Source: Symsagittifera roscoffensis
Taxonomy: Eukaryota; Xenacoelomorpha; Acoela; Convolutidae
Assembly (NCBI RefSeq): GCF_963678635.1
Contig: NC_087063.1
Location: forward strand, 9,892,386 to 9,956,385
Length of the DNA stretch: 64,000 bases
Direction of reading: 5' to 3'
In this document: piece after piece, positions 46,801 through 55,400 of the stretch
Layout of the letters: the number at the start of each line of letters is the position of its first letter
Numbering within the stretch: the first letter of the stretch is position 1
Translations under genes and position numbers: made by a program
Notes under the pieces: generated by a model
The model's input: only the letters and a program-made list of their open reading frames with translations
What the model was told of the DNA's origin: nothing
Databases searched by the model: none

Positions 46801-49800
46801 TTTTTTCTAACCAAACTAATTGTTCATTAAAATTTTTTAGTTGAGCCTTTTTTGCTATAATCACGATCTGTAGCATAAGTTTAATAGCATCTGTTCTCTG
46901 CTTTTTTTGTGGCAAGTGTTTGTGATGTATTAAGCATGCGTGGCTGAGTGGTTAGCGCGTGAGACTCAAAATATCTAGGTCTCAGTAGGTCTTAGTTTCG
47001 AGTCGAGATGTCGCCGAGTTTACACTTGCTTGGAACTTGGCTTATTTTTACTTTTTCCTATTGCAATCTGTAGAACTCTAGAGCTGCTTTTTGCCTTGTT
47101 CTCGCTAGTGTTTGCGAAGCTCAGCTGAGCTTCTGTGCTTAAATTTTCAGCTGAAATTTTCAAATTTAAAATTTTGTTTTTGCCAGGGAAGTGCCAAATA
47201 AAGCTTCCAAAAATTAGTTTTCTTTTTGAAAAAATTAGTTTTGCTTAGGTAAATGGTCAATTTAACAAGTTTTCATTACTTCGGTTGCAAAATTAGACAA
47301 AAAACCAAATATTTCAAGCCAGTTTTTCTCGACACTGGGTATTTTTTTGAAAATTTATACTGTCGTTCGAATCACGGCTAAAAAGGCTTTAATATGAAAT
47401 ATTACTCAACCCAGTGATTATTTTTGGTGCCTGATTTTGCGTATAAAAAAATTGAAGCTCTCGAATAGAAGGTCATCCCCTATTTTACACTTGCCAGTAG
47501 CTAGTGTTTTAGCGCGAATCTTCTTTTTTTCTAACCTAACTCGCAAATAAAATTGTTCTTTGAAAGTGAAAAGTGTTCACTTATTTGGTGGCTCTTTTGC
47601 TATAATCACATCACGATCAAGCACTGGAATTTTTTCAGCATCTGTTCTCTACTTTATTTGTGGCTAGTGTTTGTGATGTATTAAGCATGCGTGGCTGAGT
47701 GGTTAGTGCTCGAGAATCATAATACCTAGGTGGCTGTTTGTCTCGCCTGATGTCCGATTTCTGCAAAAGATTGAGTACTTGAGTAGACGCCCATTGCGCC
47801 GAAAACAAAATTGCTGTAAAAGTATTGTTGTCATAAAACCGGAAGACCCCCACCTCATTTCTCTTACCCACTAGCCCTGCTGAAACGTATAAAAGCATAA
47901 AGCTCTCTTTCTTATCTTGAAACCACTAAATATAAGATGTCTCAGACAATATAAATAAGCTGAAGCCATTTTAGCGAAAAAAATTAAAATTATTCCAAAT
48001 CAGAGTTGATTAATGTACAAATTACAGAACGACTTTAAATCATAGTAAAGTTAGTTTGAATCAGAAGAAAATCCCATGCTTTAGAGCGGACAAAAAATAA
48101 GTAGACAAATGATAGTCTAACTATTGAAGTATTCCCAGAAAAAAATCATGTTTCTTGCAATTGAAATAAGGTTTTGAAGTTAATTGAGTTAAAATATGCT
48201 AAATAGGTCTTTTGAACTGCCAAATATGTCCTTTAAAGTGACCAGGCAACTTCAGGCTCATAATGTCCAAATTTACTTCTGAAATGCAGGTTCCAAAAAC
48301 CGATAGAATTCTTTTCATGCTATTTTTACGCGTTCAGACATCTGGTCTGCCGGCTGTGTGATGGCGGAACTGCTGCTGGGCCAGCCGATCTTCCCGGGTG
48401 ACAGTGGAGTGGATCAGCTGGTGGAGATCATCAAGGTGCTGGGAACTCCCTCCAAGGACCAGATCAAAGATATGAATCCCAACTACAACGACTTCAAGTT
48501 CCCACAGATCAAGGCTCATCCCTGGAACAAAGTGAGAATAACTTAGTTAGAAGTATGGAGAATATATAGCCATTTCGAGAACCTAAAAGATTGATTTCAG
48601 TTGGAGGATTAGTAAGTAATATTAATAGTGTTATCAGGGAAAAAAAACCCTGTTTTTGGTTACGCGAAAAAGATCCTGTTTTTAATGAAAGCAACGCAAT
48701 GATTTTTTGTAGGTGTTTTCACAAAAAGTGCCCGAGGGAGCAATAAGGTTAACAAATCGACTGCTCGAGTACAGTCCCGGAACTCGGCTGAAGCCAATGC
48801 AGGCATGCGCACACAACTTCTTCGACGAATTGAGACTACCCGGCCAGAAGCTGTCCAATGGCAATCCCCTCCCTCCCCTCTTCAACTTCACGCAGCTAGG
48901 TGGGTAGCTTTGGGGCTCATTAGAATCGAAATGCTTAGTTCATGCACCAAAGGTAATTTACCGTTTAGTGTTCTTAGCAAACAAAAAAAAGGTAAATTAC
49001 ATTAAGTTGTAATAAATTAAACATAGTCACATAAGAACAAGGATTGCCGTTTATTGTGCAAATAGCACAGAATGTTCCGACCACATTTTTTAAAATAATG
49101 AGTGTTGTTTTTTTTCTGTGTGGCGCGGTAAAAAGATCTGAAAGAAAAAATAGAAATAAGGCATATTCGAATTGCATAGTCAAATAGGATAATTGGAAAA
49201 CAGTTTCATAGAAAAATGACTAGCAACACAAAAAAAATCCAAAAACTAACTTACTCAGGTAAACAAAGTTTTAGCGGTTTATATTAAAATTGAATAAGCT
49301 ATTGTAAGCCTGCACGCTTACCTTATCAGCTCGAAATTAGACCAAAATTAAAGAAAATTTTAACCGGTTTTTCTCGACACAGATAATTTTTGGAATCACG
49401 ACTAAAAGGGCTTTAATATGATACATAACTGGAACCAATTCGATAATTATTTGTGGTTCCTAGTTTTGCATGGAAAACAAAGAAAAAACTAATTCACCCG
49501 AATACAAAGTTCCTCCACATTTTTGAAACGGTCGGAACACTAAGAATAAATTACATGTAAGGGTATAAACTGTAAAGTTTGTGGTATCAAGTGCTCTAAG
49601 TGAATCAAATGCAGCTCTTGCTGGTAATAAAAAGTACTTTTATCTTCTTATTCCATTCATCAAGAAAAAATTCCGGAAATTGTGTCTTTAAGTTTGATTC
49701 GGGTCACTCTCACTGCCCTGGGACCGAACGCCTGCAATTTTTGCTTCAACTTACATCAATCTACTTCCCTAACAGCCCAAAACTTTAACCGTCATGCTTA

Positions 49801-50271
49801 TTCTTCTGAAATTTTGTATTCTGATTGCGTTTCATAATTTTTGAAGACTTTTGTCCCGTTTGATTGCGATGAAAATACTCAATAGAGTAAATAAGCCAGT
49901 TGACACAATATTAGATTGATCAATTAAAAAATTAGTGCGCAGTTTGGCACCACCAAAAACTTTCTTTAAAAACTGTCAAGTATATATGATAATAGTACGA
50001 AATCATAATTTTTTCAGAGATCTCATCGCTTCCGAGTGACGTCGACCAGAAGAGTCTGCAACCCCAAACAGATCAAGGTCAACAGGCCACAGGGGGTGCA
50101 TCCAATTCATCATCTGACGTCTCGAAGACACCGACAACATCTACAGCCCAGCTACCAACTGTTAAAGAGGGAACATCATCAGGAGCTGCAGCAGCAGCAT
50201 CTGCTTCAAACTCATCATCGGCAGCAGCTGGCGCTAATCAGCCCCCTCTAACGGTGTCATCAACAGCTTGA
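28752..50271 (+). CDS. Glycogen synthase kinase 3, nine coding exons
   Basis: Join 28752-28824, 28971-29161, 40460-40543, 40629-40739, 40926-41056, 43597-43703, 48338-48531, 48713-48899, 50018-50271 (1332 nt; 443 residues plus TGA). All phases match and every intron ends in AG. This is a Ser/Thr kinase of Wnt, insulin and glycogen pathways, cytosolic and nuclear. Visible residues are the Gly-rich loop GNGSFG (56-61), VAIKK (catalytic K79), R90/R174/K199 for the primed-phosphate pocket, HRDIKPQN with D175, DFG with D194, and [12 protein letters not shown] with activation Tyr Y210. The Axin/FRAT-binding region ([10 protein letters not shown] to HPWNK) is conserved. The tail from about 360 is Ser/Thr/Gln- then Ala/Ser-rich. 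Length is close to vertebrate GSK3B (420-433). The position of the inhibitory Ser9 is Val here. Confidence 0.95.
28971..29161 (+). CDS. GSK3 exon 2
   Basis: Encodes [12 protein letters not shown] through QDKRFK: the Gly-rich loop and catalytic Lys. The acceptor is TTTAG, the donor GTAAAG. Intron 2 follows (29162-40459, 11.3 kb) and carries the hAT insertion and many repeats. Confidence 0.95.
29406..31255 (-). mobile_element. hAT DNA transposon in GSK3 intron 2, with 8-bp target duplication
   Basis: The element spans 29414-31247 (1834 bp) with terminal inverted repeats CAGGGCTGGGTAAAATA at the left and the same with one extra A at the right. It is flanked by GTAATAAG (29406-29413) and GTTATAAG (31248-31255), an 8-bp duplication with one mismatch, as made by hAT transposases. 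Both ends hold many ATTGCAAT/TGCAATA motifs within about 120 bp, possible subterminal transposase-binding sites (inference). The interior carries a broken transposase on the minus strand. Confidence 0.9.
29660..30975 (-). pseudogene. hAT transposase remnant with BED zinc finger
   Basis: On the minus strand from about 30975: [18 protein letters not shown] and, after a frameshift, [13 protein letters not shown] give a BED-type zinc finger (CxC...HxxxxH). Later, [20 protein letters not shown] and [17 protein letters not shown] match the catalytic-core region of hAT transposases (the C-SHRLNLA motif). The frame ends with [18 protein letters not shown]. Several frameshifts and stops make it inactive, so the element would move only in trans. 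The typical C-terminal dimerisation region appears shortened or missing. Confidence 0.75.
31400..31775 (+). repeat. tRNA-headed composite repeat, copy 1
   Basis: A tRNA-like module at 31582-31660 has a TGGCTGAGTGG A box, a GAGACTCAAAATCTC anticodon arm reading CAA (Leu), and an AGATCGAATCC B box. It lies between two copies of a CTAGTGTTT string (31560 and 31745). The tail GTTTGCGAAGCTTCGCC ends the unit. Confidence 0.75.
31910..32050 (+). repeat. Composite repeat lacking the tRNA module
   Basis: AAAGCATATGTTGCTGCTTT followed by GGCTAGTGTTAGG matches the sequence 5' of the tRNA module in other copies, but no A or B box follows. It may be an empty version of the unit. Confidence 0.45.
33150..33420 (+). 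repeat. tRNA-like repeats, diverged pair
   Basis: Two tRNA-like strings in tandem. 33157-33222 has TGGCGCAGATG, GTGAGACTCCTTATC and ATTCAAATCC. 33330-33400 has GTGGAGCAGATG and GATTCGAATCT. They come from a different or more diverged tRNA-like head than the Leu-like copies. Confidence 0.55.
33850..34040 (+). repeat. Dispersed repeat R2, copy
   Basis: The signature is GGTACCACGAATAATCG, then GAGTGATATATCAT, TTTCAGTCGTGATTCGAA and TGTCGAGAAAAACTGAT. The same order recurs at 38935, 59265, 59760 and 59980 (+), and inverted at 36780, 36985, 47265, 49310 and the right edge of the window. Confidence 0.6.
35826..36245 (+). repeat. Dispersed repeat R4, copy in intron 2
   Basis: ATGAACGTAGTGAAGACTCT to GACTCTTCCAATCTGTCC, aligned with 41790-42190. 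The open frame across it (35768-36094) is a by-product. Confidence 0.5.
36780..37150 (-). repeat. Dispersed repeat R2, two inverted copies in tandem
   Basis: Two successive units start with a CCTGCTCGCTTGCTTTAC-like string and TTTTTCTCGACA or TTTTTGTCGACA, and end with an ATCA-rich TGATTATTTGTAG-like string, the inverse of R2 at 33850. Confidence 0.55.
38100..38290 (+). repeat. Composite repeat lacking the tRNA module, second copy
   Basis: CCAACCTAGGTAGCAAATG, GTGCCACTTTTGGT and TAGCTCGTGTATGCGAAGCG match the flanks of the tRNA-headed units, but the tRNA part is absent. Confidence 0.45.
38935..39130 (+). repeat. Dispersed repeat R2, copy
   Basis: AGGTACCACACATAATCATA, GAGTGATATATTATT, TTTCAGTTGTGATTCGA and a closing TCGAGCAAGTAAAGTGATCG. 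Confidence 0.6.
39466..39520 (+). repeat. Dispersed short repeat R3 (GGTCGGAAC family), copy
   Basis: ATATGGTCGGAACATTCTGT, GCTACTTG and a closing TGTCCTTGTT. Related strings are at 40194-40245, 60361-60412 and 60432-60483 (+) and at 49028-49092 (inverted). Confidence 0.55.
40460..40543 (+). CDS. GSK3 exon 3
   Basis: Encodes [20 protein letters not shown] and FFYSQGEK (28 codons), helix C with R90 equivalent to human R96. Donor GTAAGA. The next intron is only 85 bp. Confidence 0.95.
40629..40739 (+). CDS. GSK3 exon 4
   Basis: Encodes [20 protein letters not shown] through LPVFDTK (37 codons), the hinge region. Acceptor TTCTAG, donor GTAACT. Confidence 0.95.
40926..41056 (+). CDS. GSK3 exon 5
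   Basis: Encodes [27 protein letters not shown] and KLCDFG: catalytic loop and Mg-binding DFG. It ends in AG of the split Ser codon (AG|T). Strong polypyrimidine acceptor; donor GTCAGT. Confidence 0.95.
41160..41520 (+). repeat. tRNA-headed composite repeat, copy 2
   Basis: It starts TAGTGTATTAGTACGAACC; TATAATCACAATCTGTAGCA and GACTAGTGTTTGTGA precede a tRNA-like module (41339-41402) whose anticodon loop reads CTCATAA. It ends with CGCTAGTGTTTACAAAGCGA. It lies in GSK3 intron 5. Confidence 0.75.
41790..42190 (+). repeat. Dispersed repeat R4, copy
   Basis: ATGAACGTAGAGAAGACTCT, later GAAATTCAAAGAGCTTAAAG and a closing TTCCAATCTTTGATTG match 35826-36245 and 52255-52560 in the same order. In two of three places R4 follows a tRNA-headed unit, so the two may belong to one longer element. 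Confidence 0.5.
42206..42840. repeat. Minisatellite of about nine ~60-77 bp units in GSK3 intron 5
   Basis: The unit is GTCGACAACGGACA, then TTTTTTGAGCATGTCTGCAT, then TTTAAAAACCCTTTTT and TCTGATGATTTT. Units begin near 42210, 42283, 42358, 42422, 42497, 42570, 42643, 42718 and 42780. The two units at 42497 and 42570 are almost identical. A degenerate related unit lies at about 41755-41820. Confidence 0.85.
43597..43703 (+). CDS. GSK3 exon 6 (activation loop)
   Basis: Encodes [20 protein letters not shown] and [16 protein letters not shown] with Y210. Donor GTTTGT. The last 57 nt and the following 97 nt of intron are copied three times downstream, at 45171, 45793 and 46415. Confidence 0.95.
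44895..45170 (+). repeat. tRNA-headed composite repeat, copy 3 (repeated in each 622-bp unit)
   Basis: CTAGTGTTTTAGTACGAACC, ATAATCACGATCTGTAGCAT, then a tRNA-like module (45067-45150) with GGCTGAGTGG and GTGAGACTCAAAATATC. Further modules lie at about 45689, 46311 and 46932. Only after the last unit does the 3' tail of the repeat continue (47041-47130, ending GCTAGTGTTTGCGAAGC). Confidence 0.75.
45171..45227 (+). pseudogene. Duplicated GSK3 exon 6 fragment 1
   Basis: The last 57 nt of exon 6 ([18 protein letters not shown]) with one silent change (ATC to ATT) and a 5' splice site changed from GTTTGT to GTTAGT. The exon 6 acceptor is not included, but the AG in CTACTACAG is phase-compatible with exon 5. 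Confidence 0.9.
45793..45849 (+). pseudogene. Duplicated GSK3 exon 6 fragment 2
   Basis: Identical to fragment 1, one unit (622 bp) further on. Confidence 0.9.
46415..46471 (+). pseudogene. Duplicated GSK3 exon 6 fragment 3
   Basis: Identical to fragments 1 and 2 over the exon part. Later in this unit there are three single-base insertions. Confidence 0.9.
47265..47470 (-). repeat. Dispersed repeat R2, inverted copy
   Basis: Contains CCAGTTTTTCTCGACACTGG, TCGTTCGAATCACGGCT and GTGATTATTTTTGGTGCC, the inverse of the R2 order. Confidence 0.55.
47495..47735 (+). repeat. tRNA-headed composite repeat, copy 4 (truncated)
   Basis: CTAGTGTTTTAGCGCGAATC, CTATAATCACATCACGATC, AGTGTTTGTGATGTATTAAG, then GCGTGGCTGAGTGG and GAGAATCATAATACC. 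The B-box half is missing. Confidence 0.65.
48338..48531 (+). CDS. GSK3 exon 7
   Basis: Encodes [20 protein letters not shown] through [11 protein letters not shown], the C-lobe with the Axin/FRAT-binding helix and loop. The joined codon G|AC gives Asp. Donor GTGAGA. Confidence 0.95.
48713..48899 (+). CDS. GSK3 exon 8
   Basis: Encodes [20 protein letters not shown], the substrate-lobe end [14 protein letters not shown] and PPLFNFTQL. Acceptor TTTTTTGTAG, donor GTGGGT. Confidence 0.95.
49018..49092 (-). repeat. Dispersed short repeat R3, inverted copy
   Basis: AACAAGGATTGCCG, then GCACAGAATGTTCCGACCAC, the inverse of R3 at 60361. Confidence 0.5.
49310..49490 (-). repeat. Dispersed repeat R2, inverted copy
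   Basis: GCCTGCACGCTTACCTTATC, ACCGGTTTTTCTCGACAC and ATAATTATTTGTGGTTCC. Confidence 0.55.
50018..50271 (+). CDS. GSK3 exon 9 and stop
   Basis: Encodes [20 protein letters not shown] and a low-complexity tail with [19 protein letters not shown] and the end PPLTVSSTA. The Ala/Ser-rich tail resembles the vertebrate GSK3B C-terminus; the segment just before it does not. Confidence 0.9.
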
Positions 50272-50586
50272 AAGGAAAAGATTGCAAATTAGAAGCTCCG
50301 GTATTTTCTGCTGGACCGGAACAGCTGGCATCTTGAGGAGCTACAGAATCCGAATGCACACTTAATACATTTAACAATGGATTTCTTGAATTAACCCAGA
50401 GAAAGACCATTAGTCGCTCCAGACGAATGTCAGAAGAATCTTGACAAATGATCATTTCAAAAAATTCTGAATGGATTGATGTATTGAATCGAACCTATTT
50501 TCCTGTGTTTGTTTTTACGGCAAATGTTGTAATTCGAATTCAAATTACTGTACAGTTAGTTTAGACAATGCCGCCGTCATTGGCAA

Positions 50587-50592
50587 AATAAA
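50587..50592 (+). terminator. Candidate polyadenylation signal of GSK3
   Basis: AATAAA lies 316 nt after the stop codon. Another AATAAA occurs near 51226. Which one is used cannot be told from sequence. Confidence 0.5.
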
Positions 50593-51830
50593 TTGACTTC
50601 AAATTATATGAATTCTGTTTTAAACCGTTGTTTTTTTTTCATTTTTTGGGTCTCGTTCAAAATTGCAATGAAGTTTGCTGGTGCTGAGCGCAAAGCGTGC
50701 TTCTTCGTTCTCTTGTCACTTGCGAAATTTAAAAACAAACCTAGAATTAATTCAAATCATGTTGTTGTATCGTGTAGTTCTCTGAATGTCTATCTATATA
50801 AACCCTCTTAACCCTTCTACTGGGCTTATTTGGCCTGACGTTTAAATGTGAGTCCACCCAACGCAACCAAATGATGCGAACATCAAAATGTTATCGTACA
50901 AAACTGCTGGTTTTCTTCACACAATTTATGACCTGATAATTATAACCAGCCACTCAAGATTTAAATAAAATGGGAAGTTATTTTAGAAATATATATATAG
51001 AAAATTGTGAAGAGAGCAAGTTAGTTGTTATAAAACTTGTTTTTTTTCTCCTTTTTTATGTCATGCTAATAGATATGATATGTAAACGATAGCTTTTGAG
51101 ACATTTTATAATCCAGTTTGATCAAATCAATTTTAGATTCGGGTTCTTTCTGATATCATCGTTCGTTGGTGTGACAAAGTAATCGAATTAGTGTAAATAG
51201 CTGCAATTATTGAATCCTGAATTTAATAAAGTAATAAATTTGAACAGTGAATTCCATGTGAAGTTACTATGTTTTCATGATAACCAAACAGTATATATTA
51301 AATTCACTGTTTAATTTAGAATCTAACATGGTAGAAAAAGCGAAATGACAAACGATAAATTATCATAGTTGCATCTTAGAAGCTCAATTAAAACTTTTGT
51401 CATTTCGTAATTAGAATAATTAGAATGTTTTGCCTTGCTTTTCTTTAAAAAAAAGAATGTTCAATTTCAGTTTTTCCAAGATAGTACAAAAATTGGGCGA
51501 GGTCAACAAGTGCATCAAGGGCATTTGAGGGAGTGGATCAAACCGTAGCTCTTCTGGATACTAAAAACAATTTTAGTAGCTAATTAATTTTTCTGCGTCC
51601 TAGAAAAATAGCAAAAGATGGGTTCGATTTTTGGAACTTTTTTCAGTCAAATAAAGATTTTTGGTTTTTTATTGAATCAATTGTTGATTGATACAAATAA
51701 TAGTTTAACAATAATTTTTTACCCGGTTGAAGATATCGAAACCCTAAGTTCGAATTGAAAATGTATTTTATATCGGATTTTTGTAAAGTTCTGGGAATTA
51801 GAAAATTGCTCAACTTCATGCTGAACTAAT
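50593..51830. other. GSK3 3' flank, AT-rich
   Basis: No gene is recognised. Possible extended 3' UTR, with a second AATAAA near 51226. Confidence 0.4.
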
Positions 51831-52115
51831 CTACCTCGCGTGGGTTATCTTTAATGACATCTTCTGGCTATGATCACGATCTGTACCATTGGAAATTTCA
51901 TAATATATGTGTTTTCTGCTTTATTTGTGGTAGTGTTTGTGATTAATTGAAGGTCCGTGTCAGGGTGGCTAGTGCTTGAGGCTCAAAATATCTAGGTCGC
52001 AGATATAATCCGAGACGTTGCCGAATTTTTACTAATTCGAGGCTGATTTCTACTTTTCTTATCGCATTTTATAGAGCTGTTTTTTGTCGTGTTCTTGCTA
52101 GTGTTTTCGACTTCG
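51830..52115 (+). repeat. tRNA-headed composite repeat, copy 5
   Basis: CTATGATCACGATCTGTACC, TAGTGTTTGTGATTAATTG, a tRNA-like module (51953-52015) with GTGCTTGAGGCTCAAAATAT, and the tail TTTTTTGTCGTGTTCTTGCT with AGTGTTTTCGACTTCGCC. Confidence 0.7.
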
Positions 52116-52254
52116 CCTGTAAAACTATCTGATCTTAAACTATATGATATAGTTGTATCTAAAAGCATATTGAATTGGATTGCTAAATGATTTTATGAAT
52201 TAGTTGTTGCTAAAAAATAAATTCAACAATTTTTCAAAAAGTGTATTTTTTACC

Positions 52255-52565
52255 TAGCTATATCAGACTCTTATATATGTCGCGCTGATTTTTTTTGTTT
52301 TTTTCCAGCAAAATTCTAAAATTTGTTCAGGAAAGGAATTCAATTTTCAGATTTCCCTGCGAAATAAAATTTTTACCTATCGATCTAATTTTTTCAAACT
52401 CAGTTGCTTGTAGCAAAAAGTGTCCATCATACAGTGTTTTTGAAATTCAAAGGGTCATCTATTTTCTCTTTGAATTTCGAAAGTTGAGATTTTTCAAAAA
52501 ACAAGACATTTTTTTTTGTTTTCTTGCGTTCATTGACTCTTCGAACTGTATGTTGGCTTAGTTTT
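52255..52565 (+). repeat. Dispersed repeat R4, copy downstream of GSK3
   Basis: Follows copy 5 of the tRNA-headed repeat, with GAAATTCAAAGGGTCATCTA and a closing TTGACTCTTCGAACTGTATG; aligned with 41790-42190. Confidence 0.5.
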
Positions 52566-55140
52566 TATTTCTAGGCCGGGGCTAAAAAAGGTATGATTTT
52601 TTGTAATATGAACCTTGAGATTTAGTTGTGTTGAATTAGTGATGGCCCATACCAATTCTTGCAGGTCACTAATTTTCAAAATGTGTTATTACTAAAAACA
52701 AAGATTTGATTTTCCTAAGTTTTGAGGGAAAAGTACTGAGCATTTAATAACTTGCGAGCTGATTTATAAGAAAACCGTTGGTTGAGACTAGAAAGTTTAC
52801 GAATCATTTAATGTCATTTCAATGATAAGGAAATTTCCTTTATTTAAAGAGAGAGTTTTTTTGAAACTGTTTTTTGTTCATCTGTGGCGATCGGAGGACT
52901 TGAAAGGGCGGTAATAATTTCAACAATATTTTTACGGCAAGTGTTTTCAATTAACTGGAATAACTGAACACTAGGAATGAACCAAATTATACACTTAAAG
53001 ACACGAACCAAAGCTTTACACCATTTGTGATACAACACAATCATAGCGACTCCAGTTTGAGTTTATGTCTGCTAGTTCGTGATAAAGGTTTGTGATAAAG
53101 GAGTTGAAAAGGGCTTGAAATATCGTGAAAAGCTAGATCGACCAATAGTTTCTTGAATAAGAAAAAGGAAAATAAAATTGTATTTACAAAACGGTTACGA
53201 AGCCGACTATCCCTTGAGGTAAATAAAGTTTTGAACAGCCAATTTTTGAGTGCCAAGAAGCTGTGTATTTTAAATGTTTGAAAAACAATAACTTATGCCC
53301 TCAATGACACAACCAAAAGAAACTTGTTTCGAATATCTCATTGCGCAAATTGAGGCCACTCTGATTCTGTTGGACGAAGTGTTCACGTGAGAAAAAGTAT
53401 GTTCCGAAATGATAACGCTTGGTAATTGCGAGCATATTTATCGCTTGCGTAATTATTTTGACAAAAAATTGACGGAGTTAAAAATTTTCATAAAAGTAAT
53501 AGTAAAATTAAAACAAATTTATTAAAACATTTGAAAAAAAATGAATTAAGTTTTTCAAAAAAAAAACAAATTTTAATTTTCTCAAAAAAGCTTGAAACTC
53601 CTTCACTAATGATTATTCAGAGAGGGCATTCAGATTATTAAAAAAGCTTAACTTTCAAATAAAAGTTGGGCTACCGGCACTAAGCCGACAAAAAAACATA
53701 CGGACGACGCCGATTTTATTGTCTGCAAAAAAAAGAAGTCACACACAAGCAGGTGGTTGATTGTTGAGTGAAATTCACTTAATCATAGCCGAAATGAAAC
53801 AATTTGAACAATTTCACGTGCTTAAATTTTGTCATAAGCGGGCGAGGAAACTTTTGCCATGAGAAATAACTGATTAATCCAGCTGGAGATGTAAGAAAAG
53901 ACCGTGTAAAGCGTCTGTTGCCATCATAGCAGATGAAATAGTAAACACATCTGGAGAACATGGTCACGAAACTATTCCAAGCAAGCAAGAATTAAGAAAA
54001 GTGAGTAAAATATTCAAAAATTTTGACATTTAAACTTTCAAAATTTGGAATTTTCTAATTTTAATTTGTTTTCAAACGTTAAATTAGCATGACTGCAAGG
54101 CGTACGTTTCTGAGGGGGGGGGGGGGGGGGGAATGATCACGTTTAGTAGAAAAAATTTTAGCCCCTCAAACAGGTCAACTTTTGTAATATTTGGGGTGTC
54201 AAACATTTTTCTTGGCCTGTTGGTCATACTATTAAAAAAAGTTTAAAAAAATTAAAATCAACCATCCTAAAGAAAATCTTAGATCTTCTTCTGGTAGAAA
54301 TAAACATGCAGCGCATGCTTTTTCCTTGTCAATTTTCCTCATCCCAAATATTGTAATCAGGGGCGCATATAAAGGGGGGGATGTGCGCTTTGGCTGATAT
54401 TTTTATACTTTCTTATTTTCTATTTTCATTTTGGACATGATACAGTGATCGGAGCTGTGTTGTAATAATTGCACGACGATCGGGTAGCTTTTTAGTTTTG
54501 AGCGCTTTTTTTATTTTTGAAAAATCAATTCTTCAAACTTAATGATCGATCTTCAACTTTTTAGTTTCCGAAAAGGTCATGTAAAAGATCGCCTCAATGT
54601 CAACGGAAAACTGTTCGATAAACTGGCGGAAAGTTACGATAACTAACCGGGGTCTTCTGGGAGACTAATATCCCTCATTAATTGCTTAGCTCTGTGTTAA
54701 ACAGGATGTTTTGTCTGAGCGCACAAACATTTCTAAGCAAGAAATGCAATAATTAAGATAAGATAAGTCTGCAGCTGAAACTAGAGTTGGCGAAGTTTAA
54801 GTACTGACTTGTTCAAATTAACTTAAAAAATTGATGTTTTTTCTGTCCTGCTAATGTTCAATTGCGCCTCAAATTCACCTACAAATTTAACAATTTTATA
54901 AACTCAGTTACGTAATCTACAGTAGGTATTTTTCAAAAGAGCAATTTTTCATCGGCGGCAATCCAGTAGTGTGACACAATGCTTTAAATATCAGAGCTGC
55001 TTTCCAAAAAAAAAGATCTCGGGTTGACCTCCATAAGAGCATAATGCTTGTTATACAGTTTGTTTTGATGACATAGAGGATTTCTGGCCGTTAAAATATG
55101 TTAATTTTCTATTTGGATGAAAATTGGTTGTCATGCAACT
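52566..55140. other. AT-rich non-coding stretch
   Basis: I see no supported gene. It includes an 18-base G run (54114-54131). Confidence 0.4.
54114..54131 (+). repeat. Poly-G run
   Basis: Eighteen consecutive G in an otherwise AT-rich region. The exact length may be affected by sequencing error. Confidence 0.8.
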
Positions 55141-55144
55141 TCCT

Positions 55145-55400
55145 TACTACACAAGCAAAGCTTGTGTTATAGTATGAACTCTTTTTCCAACCTAAGTCGC
55201 AAATATTGTTGCGACACAAATATTGTTGCGACAAAATTTGTTCAATTTGACTGTGTTCATTTTGATTAATAACCTACTATTAAATCACAAATAGCACTTT
55301 AGCTTCACTGTATCATGGATCTGTAGCGTAGAGTTAGGGAAGGAGCCCCGCAACAGATTAAGAGGGTTCGAACATAGGCAGGATCGGATGTTTTTAATGA
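55145..55400 (+). repeat. Diverged composite repeat, copy 6
   Basis: It starts ACACAAGCAAAGCTTGTGTT, then CCAACCTAAGTCGCAAATAT, GGATCTGTAGCG and a GGGTTCGAACATAGG string that resembles a B box. The A box is not clear. Confidence 0.4.

Larger units (their letters stand above)
44703..47040 (+). repeat. 622-bp tandem array in GSK3 intron 6
   Basis: A first partial copy (44703-45170) is followed by three full units at 45171-45792, 45793-46414 and 46415-47040. Each unit is 43647-43800 (end of exon 6 plus intron start) joined to 44703-45170; the 902 bp between them in the parental copy are absent from every unit. Units differ by only a few bases. Breakpoints show short microhomology (AAG at the inner join, G at the outer). 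Confidence 0.95.
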
